From Zelopaecilomyces penicillatus (lineage: Eukaryota > Ascomycota > Sordariomycetes > Hypocreales > Pseudodiploosporaceae), in assembly GCA_005765155.1 (NCBI GenBank), contig VCCP01000002.1, positions 4,464,001 through 4,528,000 on the forward strand: 64,000 bases of DNA, written 5' to 3'. Below, piece by piece: positions 20,926 through 33,270 of this stretch. The notes below the pieces were generated by a model, which worked only from the letters and a program-made list of their open reading frames with translations, did not search any database and was not told the origin of the DNA. Position numbers and translations under genes: made by a program. Within the stretch, counting starts at the first letter, position 1. Every line of letters begins with the position of its first letter.

Positions 20926-21709
20926 GATGACTGGGACTGATTTTTTTCTGTGAAATCCGGCGTGAGGCTTCTGGTCTGTCTGCCTTCAATGTGTTCTTAC
21001 AGGTCAAGTTTGATGCTGGTGTAGGCAAGGGATGATGGTGGAGGGGCAATGGAGGGGCTTGATGATAAGAAATGTTAATACGAGGGGTGCAAGCGATAAT
21101 TGCTCCCTTAAACGATTTGTATTTATTTTTTTGGCAAAGATCTTCCTAAAGTTTCCACATTTTTTATAGATTTGCGCCTGAGAAGAAAACAAACCACCCC
21201 ACCAACAGGAAAAACTTCGCAGGGCTTTTGTTGGATGAACGCATTGCTTGGCTCGAAGGCGTTGTCGTTGGCGCTGGCGTTCCGGAGGCTGTCGTCATAA
21301 CCAGCGGGAGGACAATGGCGTTAGGCAACCCCCCTGAAAGCCGCCAAATGCCCCGCTAGACCGTTCACTGCAGGGACCACTACACCCCGCCAGCGTCAGT
21401 CTTTCAGGGGTTTCCAGGCACTGACTCCGGTCGCCGGAGAGCGTGCGGCGCATTGAGGAGAGTTTTCATCTCGGCGCACAGGCTCATTGGTCGCAAAGGC
21501 GGTCAGCCGTATTAGTGCCGCGGGCCGAAAAGGCAGAACCCTCGGAAAGCAACGGATTAGACTGTGGTGGTGAGTTGTTTGTGTTTCCCTTGGCCCCGAC
21601 TCAACTACCAGATAGTACTGACGGCGACAACGACGACAACGACGTCGCAAGCTGGGCGCCAATCGGGACAGGGCCACGTCGCAAGGCTGAGGCTGTGCTT
21701 AAGACAGAA
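20926..21709. other. Divergent promoter of HAD phosphatase and She9 genes
   Basis: About 780 bases. The She9 frame stays open upstream to about 21443 but contains no ATG before 21710, so this part is taken as leader. GC-rich near 21300-21460. Confidence 0.55.
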
Positions 21710-22936
21710 ATGCAACAATTTGGTCGGCCAGCGGCGCGTGCAGTATGGAGACAAGGTAGATTGGGATTGGAGCGCACGGCTCGATCTCATAATGCGCCCA
21801 GCGGAGAGAGCAGGTCAGCTTTGTTCAGGCCTACAACATGTCTACAATGTTACATGCGAGTTTTGAACGTCCCAGCTCGTTTCTATTCCTCTCAATTGCC
21901 ATCAAAGGATACACAACCACCGGTCGACCAGACACCTTCGAGAACCGCTGATCCCAGCATCGACTCTTCTGCCAACATTAACCAAAAGGCAGCCTATGAA
22001 CTTCCATCAACAACCGACAGTCGACGAAGTAATGTGAACCAGGAATTTAGTCGCATTATGGATAACCTCCAAGCCCGGGTTTTGAATGCATCCCAGACGC
22101 TCAATGACATTACCGGATATTCAGGCATAGAAGCTATAAAACGTGAGAACGAGGCTCTCGAGACCGCGCTGTCTGAAGCTCACACTCGCGTCCGCACTGC
22201 TAGGCAGACCTACAAATCCTCAAATACCAGGCGGGCTACGACTCAGCGGGAGGTCACTACACTCCTGGCGCGGAAGGATACCTGGTCACCAGTGGACCTG
22301 GAGCGCTTCACGGAGCTGTACAGGGCAGACCATGTACTAGAGGGGGAGGTCGCTGCAGCGCAGGAAGCCCTGACTGAAGCAGAGGCGGATGAACAAAAGT
22401 TCAACCAAAAGCTGAGTGCTGGGATATTGAAGAGATATCACGAGGAGCAGATTTGGAGTGACCGTATCCGCAGAGCCAGCACGTGGGGCACTTGGGGCCT
22501 GATGGGCATGAATTTCATTCTGTTCGTGGTACTACAGTTTGTTGCCGAGCCATGGCGGAGGAAGAGACTCGTCAAAGGTGTTGTGCAAGAGGAGAAGCAG
22601 GTATTGGAAGAGGTACGAGTCGAGCTGACTACAGTCAAGTTGGAACTGGAAAGACTATCACAGGCAGCCATGGTTGTACCAGTGGCCGAACACATCCAGG
22701 CCCCTGCTGAGGCGAAACCAGACCTGCCCATGGCAGAGTCCTTAATCGCGTCAATCACTTGGGACTCCTGCAAGGAGTTCGTGTTGGATCCTTCAAGGTG
22801 GCAGACGGTTGCAGCTGATTTATACAGCGAAAGGAAGGTGGACTTTCGGATGAAAGATGCGTCCATTTTGGCGCTCGAAGGCGCCGTGGCCGGTGCAGCA
22901 ATCGCTGGCAGTATCGCCCTGTTATTGACCCGTTGA
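21710..22936 (+). CDS. SHE9: She9/Mdm33 mitochondrial inner-membrane protein
   Basis: Mdm33/She9 homologues control inner mitochondrial membrane fission and shape. A single exon encodes 408 aa from the first ATG in frame. The N-terminus (MQQFGRPAARAVWRQGRLG...) is Arg-rich and amphipathic, with a likely processing region near ARFYSSQLP, so it is imported. Residues about 110-270 are long coiled coil (IDNLQ, IEAIKRENEALETALSEAH, WSPVDLERFTELYR, EQIWSDRIRRASTWGT). The first membrane helix (WGLMGMNFILFVVLQFVAEPWRRKRL) and a C-terminal one (GAVAGAAIAGSIALLL) flank a second coiled coil. The FTELYRADH and EQIWSDRIRRAST blocks are characteristic of the family. The start is an inference: an unspliced upstream exon is possible. 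Confidence 0.9.
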   Translation: MQQFGRPAARAVWRQGRLGLERTARSHNAPSGESRSALFRPTTCLQCYMRVLNVPARFYSSQLPSKDTQPPVDQTPSRTADPSIDSSANINQKAAYELPSTTDSRRSNVNQEFSRIMDNLQARVLNASQTLNDITGYSGIEAIKRENEALETALSEAHTRVRTARQTYKSSNTRRATTQREVTTLLARKDTWSPVDLERFTELYRADHVLEGEVAAAQEALTEAEADEQKFNQKLSAGILKRYHEEQIWSDRIRRASTWGTWGLMGMNFILFVVLQFVAEPWRRKRLVKGVVQEEKQVLEEVRVELTTVKLELERLSQAAMVVPVAEHIQAPAEAKPDLPMAESLIASITWDSCKEFVLDPSRWQTVAADLYSERKVDFRMKDASILALEGAVAGAAIAGSIALLLTR

Positions 22937-24163
22937 TGAACATAGATATGCCAGAGGCCAACAGTGCCGTGTAGGATTTGACTCATTGTAATATAAATAT
23001 AAAGAAAAAAAGCCGAGCAGCCTCGTGCGCGTTGGACTGTATTCCTCCCTCATTGGTAGGATGGCAGGGCCATTCGGGTGGCTTGAGTCCTAGGTCTCGC
23101 TCAGAGTCCTAGCTGAGTCCCTGTGGTCAATGTCTCGACCCACCTAGGGCCAATTGGGATGCTGCATTATCCTGTGTCTGATACAGGTGGAACTTTGTTG
23201 AGCATGTCCGAGAGACAAGATATTTGTTGACGAAAAACACAGTCGGGTGATTTTACACCGTGTAGGAGTACTGTGCTTTGGCTGGAGACCTGTAGTTGTC
23301 AGGGAGGTGCTGGAGCTAGGGGAGCTTCACTGGCCGGAACAGCTCTGCTACTGCCTTGATACAACCTATGCTTGGTAGTTAGTTCCTCCCCCCTGCCTGA
23401 AGAAAACCCAGGCTACCTACTGCTAAGTATTAGGTGCTAGACACGTTTGTACTTTATTTATTTATTTAAGTAGGCACTCTAGGTTCTGGCAAACCCAGCC
23501 GTTGAGACCATGCAGTATTAATCATACAGGAAGTAGCTTTCTGTCTGGCATTTGTGGCTTTCATGGAAACAACCCTTTACCTTAGTAGTGTACGATGGAG
23601 GGCAGGCGAGTTTTACGGGCTGCTCTGGAGGTCATGCCTCACTCAACTGCCTGCCACCTCCGGAACCACCACACAGAATGACCTCCAACTACGTTAGATA
23701 CCTGCTGAAGGACCACACCATACAGTAGGTGTGCCGTGTGATGGCTTTTGGGCGCAAACTGGATCAAGTTTATTAGCGGAAAGGGTGCCGTGGTTGTCAG
23801 AAGTCAGAACAGAGAGCAGCTTGGACGTGTGCAGTGTGAGGGTGCAGCGCAGTTGGACGGCAGCAGCTCCAGCCCGCACTTTGATTAGGCCCGTCCTATC
23901 CATGCAAAACACATAAACCCCGCCACGGCCTAGGTAGCAACCCCCCCATTACTGACGACATCTCCCACCATCACCGCCGCAAAACAACATCGCAACGGCT
24001 TCTCGCCTCCCCATCTCCCTCCTCTCTCGCCGATACGCCGCATCCAGAGGCCTCTAGTAGCCTCATCCGGCCCCTTGGCACCTCTTTCTTTTTTGCTTGC
24101 GGCTGTTCCTAGAAATCGTTGTCTCCCGTCTTGCGCGAACGCATCGCGCTGCCCCCGCCCGCC
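22937..24163. other. Upstream region of the protein kinase C gene
   Basis: About 1.2 kb between She9 (+) and Pkc1 (+). It includes GTAGGTA/TACCTA-type motifs (about 23395, 23470, 23930) and CT-rich sequence just before the Pkc1 start, as is usual for fungal leaders. No gene supported. Confidence 0.55.
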
Positions 24164-27100
24164 ATGAATGAAGATGAGGCGATCCAGAATATCCACAAGA
24201 AAATCGAGCGGGAAAAGGCTCTGATCAACGCTGCCAATTCTATGCGCTCTCAGACCAACAACGAAGCTGTTCGTTCTCGACTGGATTCTCAGATGCGCGA
24301 TGGCCGGAGAAATCTGCAGTTTTTCGAGGAGAAACTGCGTGACATTCAGATGCGGAAGCTCAACCAAGGCGTTGAGGGGGTGTCTCTCGGTTCTGGTGAT
24401 GGTGATGGCAGTGGTCCTCCTCCACCACCACCTAAGGATGCTTCCGGTGGCTGGGGAGACCGCAGTTCCTATGGTAGCGGGCAGGGAGGCCAGCCTGGTG
24501 ACCTGATGCCGCCTCGACACCCCTATGCTGCTCCCGGTCCTTCATCTGCCATGACCAAGGCTCGGCCGACTTATACTAAGCTAGGTATGCATGTTATAGA
24601 GTGGTGTTTTTCTTCTTCTTCTTTCTTTTCGTGTCCTTTTTTTCCTTGATTTGGTAAGAAGAAGTGTAGATGCTAATGTTGGAGGCCAGACTTAATCAAA
24701 TATGATACCCCATATCTTGGCCCTCGAATCCAGCTGATGCTTTCACAAATCCAGTTCAAGCTCAATGTGGAAGATCAGTATCTCAAAGGAGTTGAGAAGA
24801 TGGTTCAGCTGTATGGAATGGAAGGCGACCGAAAGAGCAAGGCAGATGCTGCAGCTCGTAGGGTTGAGAGCAAGCAAAAGATAGTACTTTTGAGGCAGGC
24901 CTTAAAGAGATACGAAGAGCTTCATATTGATATGGATTCCACCGATGGTCCGGATGGTAAGTTGGACAACCACAGCCCAAACTTGAAAGTCTACTTTGGC
25001 CACATTCCCCGACTTACACGCTCTATCAGATGACTCAATCAATACACCTAACCTTCGCAAGCCCTTGAGTGGCCAACTTGCGATTCGAGTCATGGCTGTC
25101 AAAGATGTTGACCACGCCGCGACTGGTAGATTTGCTCGTGGCCCAGAGACATTTGTTACCATCAAGGTTGAGGACACTGTCATGGCGCGAACAAAGGCCT
25201 CGCGGAATGATCGATGGGATGCGGAGTATCACACCATCGAAGTCGACAAGGCCAACGAGATCGAGCTCACTGTTTATGATAAGCCTAGTGAACATCCCAT
25301 GCCCATTGCTATGCTCTGGGTCAGAATTTCGGACATTGTTGAGGAAATGCGCCGGAAACGAATCGAGGCTGAGATGAATAGCTCCGGCTGGGTTTCTGCT
25401 GACAGGATGGGCAATCCCAGCACGGCACCATCACAATTTCCTATGAGCCCTGTACAAGGGCAGTTTGGAGGCGGATTCACATCTCCTGGTGCCCAAGGCC
25501 AGGGTCAAGGCGCGCCATTCGGCGATCCGGGCCCACAGCCTCAAATTGTCACCGGCCCTCTGGATGGATGGTTTAACCTCGAGCCTACGGGGCAGATTCA
25601 ACTACAAATGAGTTTCGTCAAACAAAATGGGGACAAACGACAGGTGGATCTCGGATTGGGACGAAAGGGTGCTGTTCGTCAGCGCAAGGAAGAAGTCCAC
25701 GAAATGTTTGGCCACAAGTTTGTTCAGCACCAGTTCTACAACATTATGCGATGCGCACTTTGTGGAGACTTCCTCAAATACTCGGCCGGCATGCAGTGTG
25801 AAGACTGTAAGTACACCTGTCATACAAAATGCTACACCAGCGTGGTTACGAAGTGCATAAGCAAGAGCAACGCCGAGACGGACCCGGAAGAAGAGAAGAT
25901 CAATCACCGTATCCCGCATCGATTCCAGCCTTTCTCGAACATGAATGCCAACTGGTGCTGTCACTGCGGTTACATACTACCGTTTGGTAAAAAGAACTGC
26001 AGGAAATGTTCTGGTAAATACAACCCCCCCACCAAACGAATACTGTTACTAACAGGCTTGCAGAATGCGGCTTAACCAGTCATGCTCAATGCGTACATCT
26101 CGTGCCGGACTTTTGCGGTATGTCTATGGCTGTGGCAAATCAGATTCTCGAAGGTATCAGGGTTCAGAAACAGAGGCAAGCCAAAACTGCATCGCTTTCA
26201 GACAAGACTTTACGGCCCGGTGGTGCCAAGATGAGTCCAACTGCTGCCCATTCACCATCTCCGTCCTACTCGAGCTCGAGCGCAGGCGCTCCTTTGGCTG
26301 GGCAACCAACCCCATCTACCGAAGCGACAGAAGCAGCCAAGGTTATGTACTCTGGTCAAACGTCACCGCAACAGCGCCCTGCTCACCCAGGACGCATCCC
26401 ATCAAATCCCGCTGCTGCTGCCGCAGCCTCTGCAGCCATGGCAGGGGCTGGCACTAGCCAAGCCCAAAGACAGTCGGATTATAGTCGTTATGAGCAGACA
26501 CAACAACAGGATCCTTATGCGTCACAAGGAGGGCAGTACGGTGCCGCTCCTCAGCAGCGCAAGTACAATCCGGCAGACTATGCCAATGTCAACCAAGGAT
26601 ATCCAACCCAACCTCAATCCCCAGTACAACAACGCCCCAGCCCACAGCAACAGCAGCAACAGCAGCAGCAACAGCAACAACAGCATCAACAACATCAGCT
26701 TCAACAGCAACAGCAACAACTTCAACAGCAACAACCTCCTAGCATGATCCATCAACAGCAGCCACAGTACCAGCCTTCTGCTCCATTGTCTAAGCCCCAA
26801 GTCCAGGAGCCCATTCCGGTCCAAAGGCAAACATCAGGGGCTGCCGCTGCCCAACGCAAGGCATTACCATTGGCTACGGATCCCGGAACTGGCCAACGGA
26901 TTGGTCTCGACCATTTTAACTTCCTGGCAGTGCTAGGAAAGGGCAACTTTGGAAAGGTTATGTTGGCCGAAACGAAGCGATCACGAAAGCTTTTCGCAAT
27001 AAAGGTTCTCAAGAAAGAATTCATCATTGAGAATGACGAAGTTGAGAGCATTCGTTCGGAGAAGCGAGTATTCTTGGTTGCTAATCGAGAGCGACACCCA

Positions 27101-28063
27101 TTCCTGACTAACTTGCATGCCTGTTTTCAAACAGAAACGCGAGTATACTTTGTCATGGAATACATCAGTGGTGGCGATCTCATGCTTCATATTCAACGTG
27201 GCCAATTCGGAACTAAACGTGCCCAGTAAGTTTGTCATCCCGTGCGGGTGTGTAATTGTACTGACCAAGCCTAGGTTCTATGCTGCAGAAGTCTGCCTGG
27301 CGTTGAAATACTTCCACGAAAACGGCGTCATTTACCGTGATTTGAAGCTTGACAACATTATGCTCACGCTTGATGGACACATCAAAGTCGCAGATTATGG
27401 TCTTTGCAAGGAAGATATGTGGTACGGTTCAACCACAAGCACCTTCTGTGGAACCCCTGAATTTATGGCTCCAGAAGTAAGTTGAACTTTATTTCAGGGG
27501 TGAAAAACAGTGACTGACTGTCATGCTAGATTTTGCTTGACAAGAAATACGGACGGGCTGTAGACTGGTGGGCATTTGGTGTGCTGATTTATCAAATGCT
27601 CTTGCAACAGTCTCCATTCAGAGGCGAGGATGAGGACGAAATCTACGATGCCATCCTTGCTGATGAACCTCTGTACCCGATCCACATGCCCAGGGATTCC
27701 GTGTCCGTTCTGCAGAAACTCCTGACCCGCGAGCCGGATCAACGATTGGGAAGCGGCCCTACAGATGCGCAAGAAGTGATGAGCCAACCCTTCTTCCGAA
27801 ATATCAACTGGGATGATATCTACCACAAGAGAGTACAGCCACCATTCCTGCCAACTATCAAGAACGCCACGGATACAAGCAATTTCGACTCTGAGTTCAC
27901 AAGTGTCACGCCAGTACTCACACCAGTCCAATCAGGTATGTGACTGATTTCTGTTCCTGCTTGCTGTCGTTTTGATGAGCTAAAACACTAACTTTGCCTA
28001 GTTTTGTCCCAAGCAATGCAAGAGGAGTTCCGTGGATTCTCATACACGGCTGACCTGGATTGA
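24164..28063 (+). CDS. PKC1: Protein kinase C (cell wall integrity kinase)
   Basis: Rho1-activated kinase at the head of the cell-wall-integrity MAPK pathway. Seven exons: 24164..24584, 24690..24956, 25030..26013, 26064..27225, 27275..27476, 27530..27935, 28002..28063; all GT..AG introns of 49-105 nt, phases consistent. The product is 1167 aa. Domains in order: two HR1 Rho-binding coiled coils (about 1-75 and 140-225), C2-like (about 240-360), C1A and C1B zinc fingers (about 457-506 and 525-575; the second is split by an intron), a Gln-rich linker with polyQ (about 750-790), kinase from about 843 with GKGNFG, RDLKLDN, the CGTPEFMAPE activation loop, then turn motif LTPVQS and hydrophobic motif FRGFSY. 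The start is chosen at MNEDEAIQN, which matches fungal homologues; the frame is open 15 codons further but without ATG. Confidence 0.97.
26647..26760 (+). repeat. CAG/CAA repeat encoding polyglutamine in Pkc1 linker
   Basis: A tract of mixed CAG and CAA codons with occasional CAT, CTT and CCT encodes a Gln/His/Leu-rich stretch between the C1 and kinase domains. The mix of codons suggests an old, moderately stable tract. Linker length is likely to vary between strains. Confidence 0.9.
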
Positions 28064-28573
28064 ACTCATAATACATAAATTAACGAAGTATTCTTTTACA
28101 CAAAAAATTTCAGTTGCTACACTTGTTCGTGGTGAAGTCTGATCAAGCTGCACGCACGCCGAGGTAACTAGTTGTAGTCAAGTTGAAGGATCGTGGTAGG
28201 CTGACGGCTGTGATTTGTTGATGGGCGGGCGGGCTCTCATGTTCATTCATTCGTTTGGTTGTGTTTGGAGCATGTTTTGAAGCAGCGAGTCTAAAAAGTA
28301 CAATTTTTGGACCTCTTGGCATTAGTCCACCGTCTCTGTTTACGGCGAAAATACAGCCTGGAGGATACTACAGCGTGAGAATTGTTATACCTACTTAATA
28401 GATGTGATGTCTTACAGTGCCCCTTTAATGGACAAGTTGGACATTTCTCATAGATAATGATGCATCTTTGAACAAATACTCTAGTATTGCTGAATTCATA
28501 CAGATCGTAATCTAAAAACTGGGGTATTTATATGTCGGGAAATCCTGTCCACCCCTCAACTCACTTGGGTGCA
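28064..28573. other. Convergent intergenic region, Pkc1 and SBCAD 3' ends
   Basis: About 510 bases of AT-rich sequence, presumably 3' UTRs. No open frame or structured element recognised. Confidence 0.6.
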
Positions 28574-30088
28574 CTAGGAAGTGTACTCCTTCTGTAACAG
28601 CTTCGCAATGGTGTTCAATCTGGAATAAGTAGTTAGCAATGGTATACTCAAGCGCGCGTGCAAGCTCCGTTTCTATGATGAAACTTACTGAATGTTGCTT
28701 GTTCCTTCGTAGATGGCACCGATCTTGCTGTCACGCCAGTACTTCTCAGCCAATCCCTCGCGGACGAAGCCCATACCACCCATCCACTCAATAGCCAAAC
28801 CGCTAACGCGGGAAGCAACCTGGGAGGCGTAGAGCTTGGCCATAGCGGCGTCTCGGATGAAGTCCTCGCCGGCCTCCTTCTTGCGAGCCGCGTTGAAGAC
28901 AAGAGCGCGGGCGGCAGTGATCTCAGTGTAGGACTGGGCAATCTGGTGCTGCATACCCTGGAACTCGCCAACGAGAGTGCCGAACTGCTTGCGGTCGTTC
29001 CAAACGTACTTGACGGCGTTTTCAAAGGCACCAAGGGCAAGACCGGTCATCTGAGCAGCGATGCCGATACGGCCCTCGTTGAGCAGGCTGATGGCGTATT
29101 TGTAACCATGGCCGCGCTCGCCGAGAAGGTTCTCCTTGGGGATGAACACATCGTCAAAGTTGAGGACGCAGGTGCTGCTGGCGCGGATGCCCAGCTTCTT
29201 CTCCTTCTTGGCGATGGAGAAGCCCTTGGTGCCCTTCTCAACGATGAAAGCGGTGATGCCTCGGTAGCCCTTGCTCGGGTCAAGGTTGGCGAAGACGATG
29301 AAGACCTCGGCTTCCATGGAGTTAGTGATCCACATCTTGCTGCCAGAGATGGTGAAGCCATCAGCAGACTCTGTGGCCTTGGTGGCCATGGCGAAAGCAT
29401 CAGAGCCGGAGACGGGCTCTGACAGACAGAACGAGCAGACGGTGTTAGTAGCCAGCTTGGGCAACCACTTCTTCTTGATAGCGGGCGACCCCCATTTCAA
29501 GAAGGCTGTGTTGCAGAGGGTATTGTGTACGTCGACCAGGACGCTGACGCTAGGATCCGCACGCGCAAGCTCCTCAATGGCAATAATAGCCGACGTGAAG
29601 TTCATACCGGCGCCGCCAAACTCCTCAGGGATCTCAATAGCCATGAGACCCTGCTCGAAGAGCTGTTGGACAATGGCGGGGTCCATCTCCTCAGCCTCGT
29701 CCATTTCGCGGGCCTTGGGCAGCACTACATCGGTAGCAAACTTGGAAACGCTCTCGGCCATGGCAGTCTCGACTTCAGAGAGGTGGCTGATAGGCGTGGG
29801 GGGGATCTCCGAGATATCGATGGGAGCATCGGACCGCAGAGCGGATGTGGTGGAGAGAGCGCGAACGGCCCTGTTTGGTGTATACGCATCAGTAAACCAT
29901 TCATTTTTACCAAAGACCGCCCCAAACAACCAGCTGTCGATTCAGAGGAATGAGGAGCAGGGAGCAATATTTCCTTACATGTTCGTCTGGGGCATCGGCC
30001 GGGCAATTCCACAGCTGGCGACTCTCTGGGCGAGCACACGGCTGCCACGCAGCGCGGGGCGCAATGCCCGAGTAACGGAGGAAGACAT
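28574..30088 (-). CDS. Short/branched-chain acyl-CoA dehydrogenase, mitochondrial
   Basis: FAD enzyme that desaturates short or 2-methyl-branched acyl-CoA, as in isoleucine or valine breakdown or beta-oxidation. Three exons: 30088..29979, 29870..28689 and 28619..28574 (introns of 108 and 69 nt). The product is 445 aa. The N-terminus (MSSSVTRALRPALRGSRVL...) is a mitochondrial presequence. Family motifs are IPEEFGGAGM, CSFCLSEPVSGSDA, KMWITNS, RKQFGTLVGEFQG, EWMGGMGFVRE and IYEGTSNIQLNT; the Glu in YEGT is the expected catalytic base. Best match by pattern is the ACADSB group; SCAD is the alternative. The BCKDH E1 beta gene at 61-62.5 kb acts one step earlier in the same catabolic route. Confidence 0.93.
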
Positions 30089-30693
30089 TATGGATATGGT
30101 TCAGAGTATTTCTGTTTTTCTTATGCACAGCAGAAGAAACAAAAGAGACCAATTGGGTGGAGCCGAGCTCAGCTAAATAGTATGCAAACAAAAATTGACC
30201 AAGAGGGGAACAAACAATAGTCAGGGCTCGGCTTTGGGTGAGAAAGTAATATATAGAAGTAGTGGCACTTTGTGGTTTTGGCTCAGCCCACCCACCTTGC
30301 GTTCACAATCGGACTTGCGTTCAGTAGAGAGATAGCCATGTCTCAACCATTGGTGGGCCATTGGCTGTTCTCAGCCGAGGATAGCCATGGGAGCCTACGT
30401 TGTCGGCGTGGGGCCATTGAAATCCGGAGCTTATCCGCCGATGTTAGGAATAGTATTCCTGTGTGCATGCATGTGACTGCTAATAGGACAAACTGTATTA
30501 CATAATCGCGAAATACTTGGCGCTCGGCGGATATAGAATCCGGAGCTTCACGTGACCGTCAACTCCCTGTTGGTTTCTAGTAAGGCATTTCATGAGAGCT
30601 TGACCAATCTGGGCGAGAGCAGCAAGAAATAGTGTTGGCTCAAACAAATCTCACGACGACAAACGACGACAACGACCCAATTCGCCGTTCAAG
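30089..30693. other. Divergent promoter shared by two mitochondrial-protein genes
   Basis: About 600 bases between the SBCAD and uS12m starts. A repeated element, ATTGAAATCCGGAGCTTA near 30418 and GAATCCGGAGCTTCA near 30537, occurs twice; whether it is functional is unknown. No gene. Confidence 0.55.
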
Positions 30694-31401
30694 ATGGTCG
30701 GCACAATCCTCCGACACCTCTTCTCGCCCCCCACGAGGAGGGCATTCACATCCATCACCAAAGCAGCCTCCACATCGCCACGGTCCCTGCTGCAGACCAC
30801 AGCCTCATCATCACCATCCCTACTCCTACGAGCATCCTTTTCCACGACACCCGCGCCCCAAGCGACCCTCAACCAGGTTTTGCGCGGTATCCGCAAGGGC
30901 AAGCGGTCCCGCCACGCCGTCTCCCCAGCTCTCTCCAACACCCACAGCCCAGCGCTCAAGGGCGTCTGCCTACGAGTCGGCGTCGTGCGCCCCAAGAAGC
31001 CTAACTCGGGCGAGCGCAAAACGGCTCGTGTCAAGCTTTCCTCGGGCGCCGTCATCACGGCCTACATACCCGGCGAGGGTCATAACATCCAACAGCACAG
31101 CGTTGTTCTTGTGCGTGGTGGGAGAGCCCAGGATTGTCCTGGTGTGAGGTATCATTTGGTGCGAGGAGCGCTGGATTTGGTAAGTTACTCATATTCCCCC
31201 TTACATTTTTGACGAAAGAAAAGAAAAAAGACCTATTTTACAAAGATCGGACGGAAATGGCGTATTTCCCAAAATAGCACTGGCAGTCGGTGGTTGAACA
31301 TGATGGGGCTGACTTGTCGTTTGTAGGGTGGCGTTGCAAACCGCACATCGAGTCGCAGTAAATACGGGACGAAGAAGCCGAAAAAAGCCACAGTTGGTTA
31401 A
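30694..31401 (+). CDS. MRPS12: Mitochondrial ribosomal protein uS12m
   Basis: Small-subunit mitoribosomal protein at the decoding centre. Two exons: 30694..31179 and 31327..31401 with a 147-nt GTAAGT..TGTAG intron. The product is 186 aa: about 55 residues of Ser/Arg-rich mitochondrial presequence, then the S12 core (TLNQVLRGIRKGKR, GVCLRVGVVRPKKPNSGERK, GHNIQQHSVVLVRGGR, DCPGVRYHLVRGALD, and after the intron GGVANRTSSRSKYG). The PNS and PGVRYH loops, the family's decoding-site loops, are intact. Confidence 0.96.
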
Positions 31402-31797
31402 TAATATCGGGAAATCATAAGCAGTGTCAATGTGATGATAATGTGATGAGTAGGGGAATCATGCCCATTGGTAGTTAGATAATGTACAAATACATAAGAC
31501 CACGTACTCAAAGCCAAAGTATATTCGATGACTAGAATGGAACCCTGAATATCTTCCTTTTCTCCATTTTATACATGTACGTTTGCATGAGCAATGATTG
31601 TCCAAATTATGTCAAACCAGACCGACGCCCTTTATAACCGCCCACTTGTTGTAAGAAAGATCATTCCGTAATCATCATGCCGCCACCCACCAATGCAGCC
31701 ACAATGGTAGGATCTCGTTGAGCCAGCAATAAAAATCAGAGCACGCAAGCTAAAGTACAGTCACTTCACCCATCGTCAACGCAGAGTTTTGAGTTAC
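31402..31797. other. Convergent intergenic region
   Basis: Between the uS12m and GT15 stops; AT-rich, presumably both 3' UTRs. Nothing else seen. Confidence 0.6.
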
Positions 31798-33270
31798 CTA
31801 GTCCTGCTGGTTCTCGTAGCCCTCTGGTTTTGTCATTCCGTTAATATCAAAGAATCTTGACGTGCCTATGATGTCATTATTAGCGTATGCTTAAGAAAAT
31901 ATTCACATATTCCGTTGGTCGCTCACAGGAATAACCCTTCCAGTCAAAGTTTTCTTTGGGGTCACAATGACAGCGAAGATCCAATCGTGTCTTTTCGCCA
32001 GTAGGGCAATGAGTGAAGGGCACATGCCAGTAGGCAATATCGTTGAAGAAGTGGATTTCGCTCTTATTGAGCAACAATCCAGCTCCAATGGAGTGCACAG
32101 GAGCATCGCCCCAACGCTCGTAGAAGAAGCCGCCGTCACGATCTAGAGAGTTGAAGAAATCGGTATAAGGCTTGCTTCGAAGCCAATTTAAACTACCAAC
32201 CTCAAAGTTGGACCACTAAAGCTATTGTCAGCAAATTATGGGTGAAGGGGTGTACGGATTTCAAGTGAGAGTAAGCTTACAAAATGGCAGTTGTTGTACG
32301 TCTCGCCGTTATTGTCGCTCAGGAAGCCCATTGAGTTATCCGCTGCAATGTGCTCAGGGTGGTTTTTTATGAATTTCTTGGCGCTGTCCCAGAGCGTCTC
32401 GATAGTTGCAGGGTACTCATAGAGACTGAGAACAAAGCTATATTTTTTGCCTTGCTCATGCATTACGCGGAACGGATCATAGTGAATATCGCAGAACAAC
32501 TCAATAGAGGGCTCAACTCGCCAGTAGTATTCGTAGTTCATCATCAAAGGCTGCTGGAAGAAGAATCCAGATTCGAATCGACACATGTGCCTGTAGGGAA
32601 TAGAGTCGCCGTATATGATCTTACGCTCGCTCATATCTTCGCGAACCTTTTTGGCCTTGTCCTGGTCAATCCATTCTGGGAAAGACCAGTGCTCCTTCCC
32701 AATCAGACCGTAGAACGTCTTGCCGGAAACGAGAGATGTGGTGACCTTCTTGAAGGTGTCGTCAAAGGGCTTGTCGTTGAGGAAAACCCAGTCGTAGTTG
32801 AAACGTCGATTGAAGCGGTCTTCAACCTGTCGGATCGAACGAGCGAGATCCCAAACGTCACTGTTGCGGGCGAGCGATACGAATGTTGCGTTCATGCGGG
32901 GCCCAGGGGCCAGGCCCACTAAATCATTCCATCCCGGATCACTCGGGCTCATGGCAAGAGGATGCTCCTTCGCTTCGCCAGTGAGAGGCTTTATCGTCGA
33001 AACATGTTCTTTGGTCGGCGGGGCTGGAGACTGTTGCTTCGGCGTACTGGACTGTGGCGGGTTGGATGGCCCGTTTTCCTGAAAAGGGCTTTTGGGAATC
33101 GCAACGCCGTCGTATTTGGAATTGGACATGAAGTAGAACAGGGCCAGCGTCTTGGAAAATGAGGGTTAGTACCAGGCCATTCATGAAAGGGTCGAAAAAG
33201 CTTGAGACATGGAACATACAAAGAATGCGATGGCAATGTAGCGCACGTAGCGCGCACTGCTCGTCGCCAT
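31798..33270 (-). CDS. Alpha-1,2-mannosyltransferase, KRE2/MNT1 (GT15) family
   Basis: Golgi type II membrane enzyme that extends O- and N-linked mannose chains from GDP-mannose. Four exons: 33270..33220, 33150..32281, 32215..31927, 31865..31798 (introns of 69, 65 and 61 nt). The product is 425 aa. The first intron interrupts the signal anchor, which reads YIAIAFF then TLALFYFM after splicing, so the start at 33270 is firm. A Pro/Ser stem follows to about residue 85. Catalytic-domain motifs: FVSLARNSD, YDWVFLNDKPFD, YRHMCRFESGFFF, YYWRVEPSIELFCDI, then HFWSNFE, DGGFFYERWGDAPVHS and HCPTGEKTRLDLRCHC. The YxYYWRVEP and WGDAPVHS motifs are diagnostic. Paralogue assignment (KTR1, KTR4, MNT1) is not attempted. 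Confidence 0.95.

Noticed and set aside
21443..21709. Upstream extension of the She9 frame
   Set aside because: The frame is open but contains no ATG, and the mitochondrial presequence starts at the first ATG, 21710.
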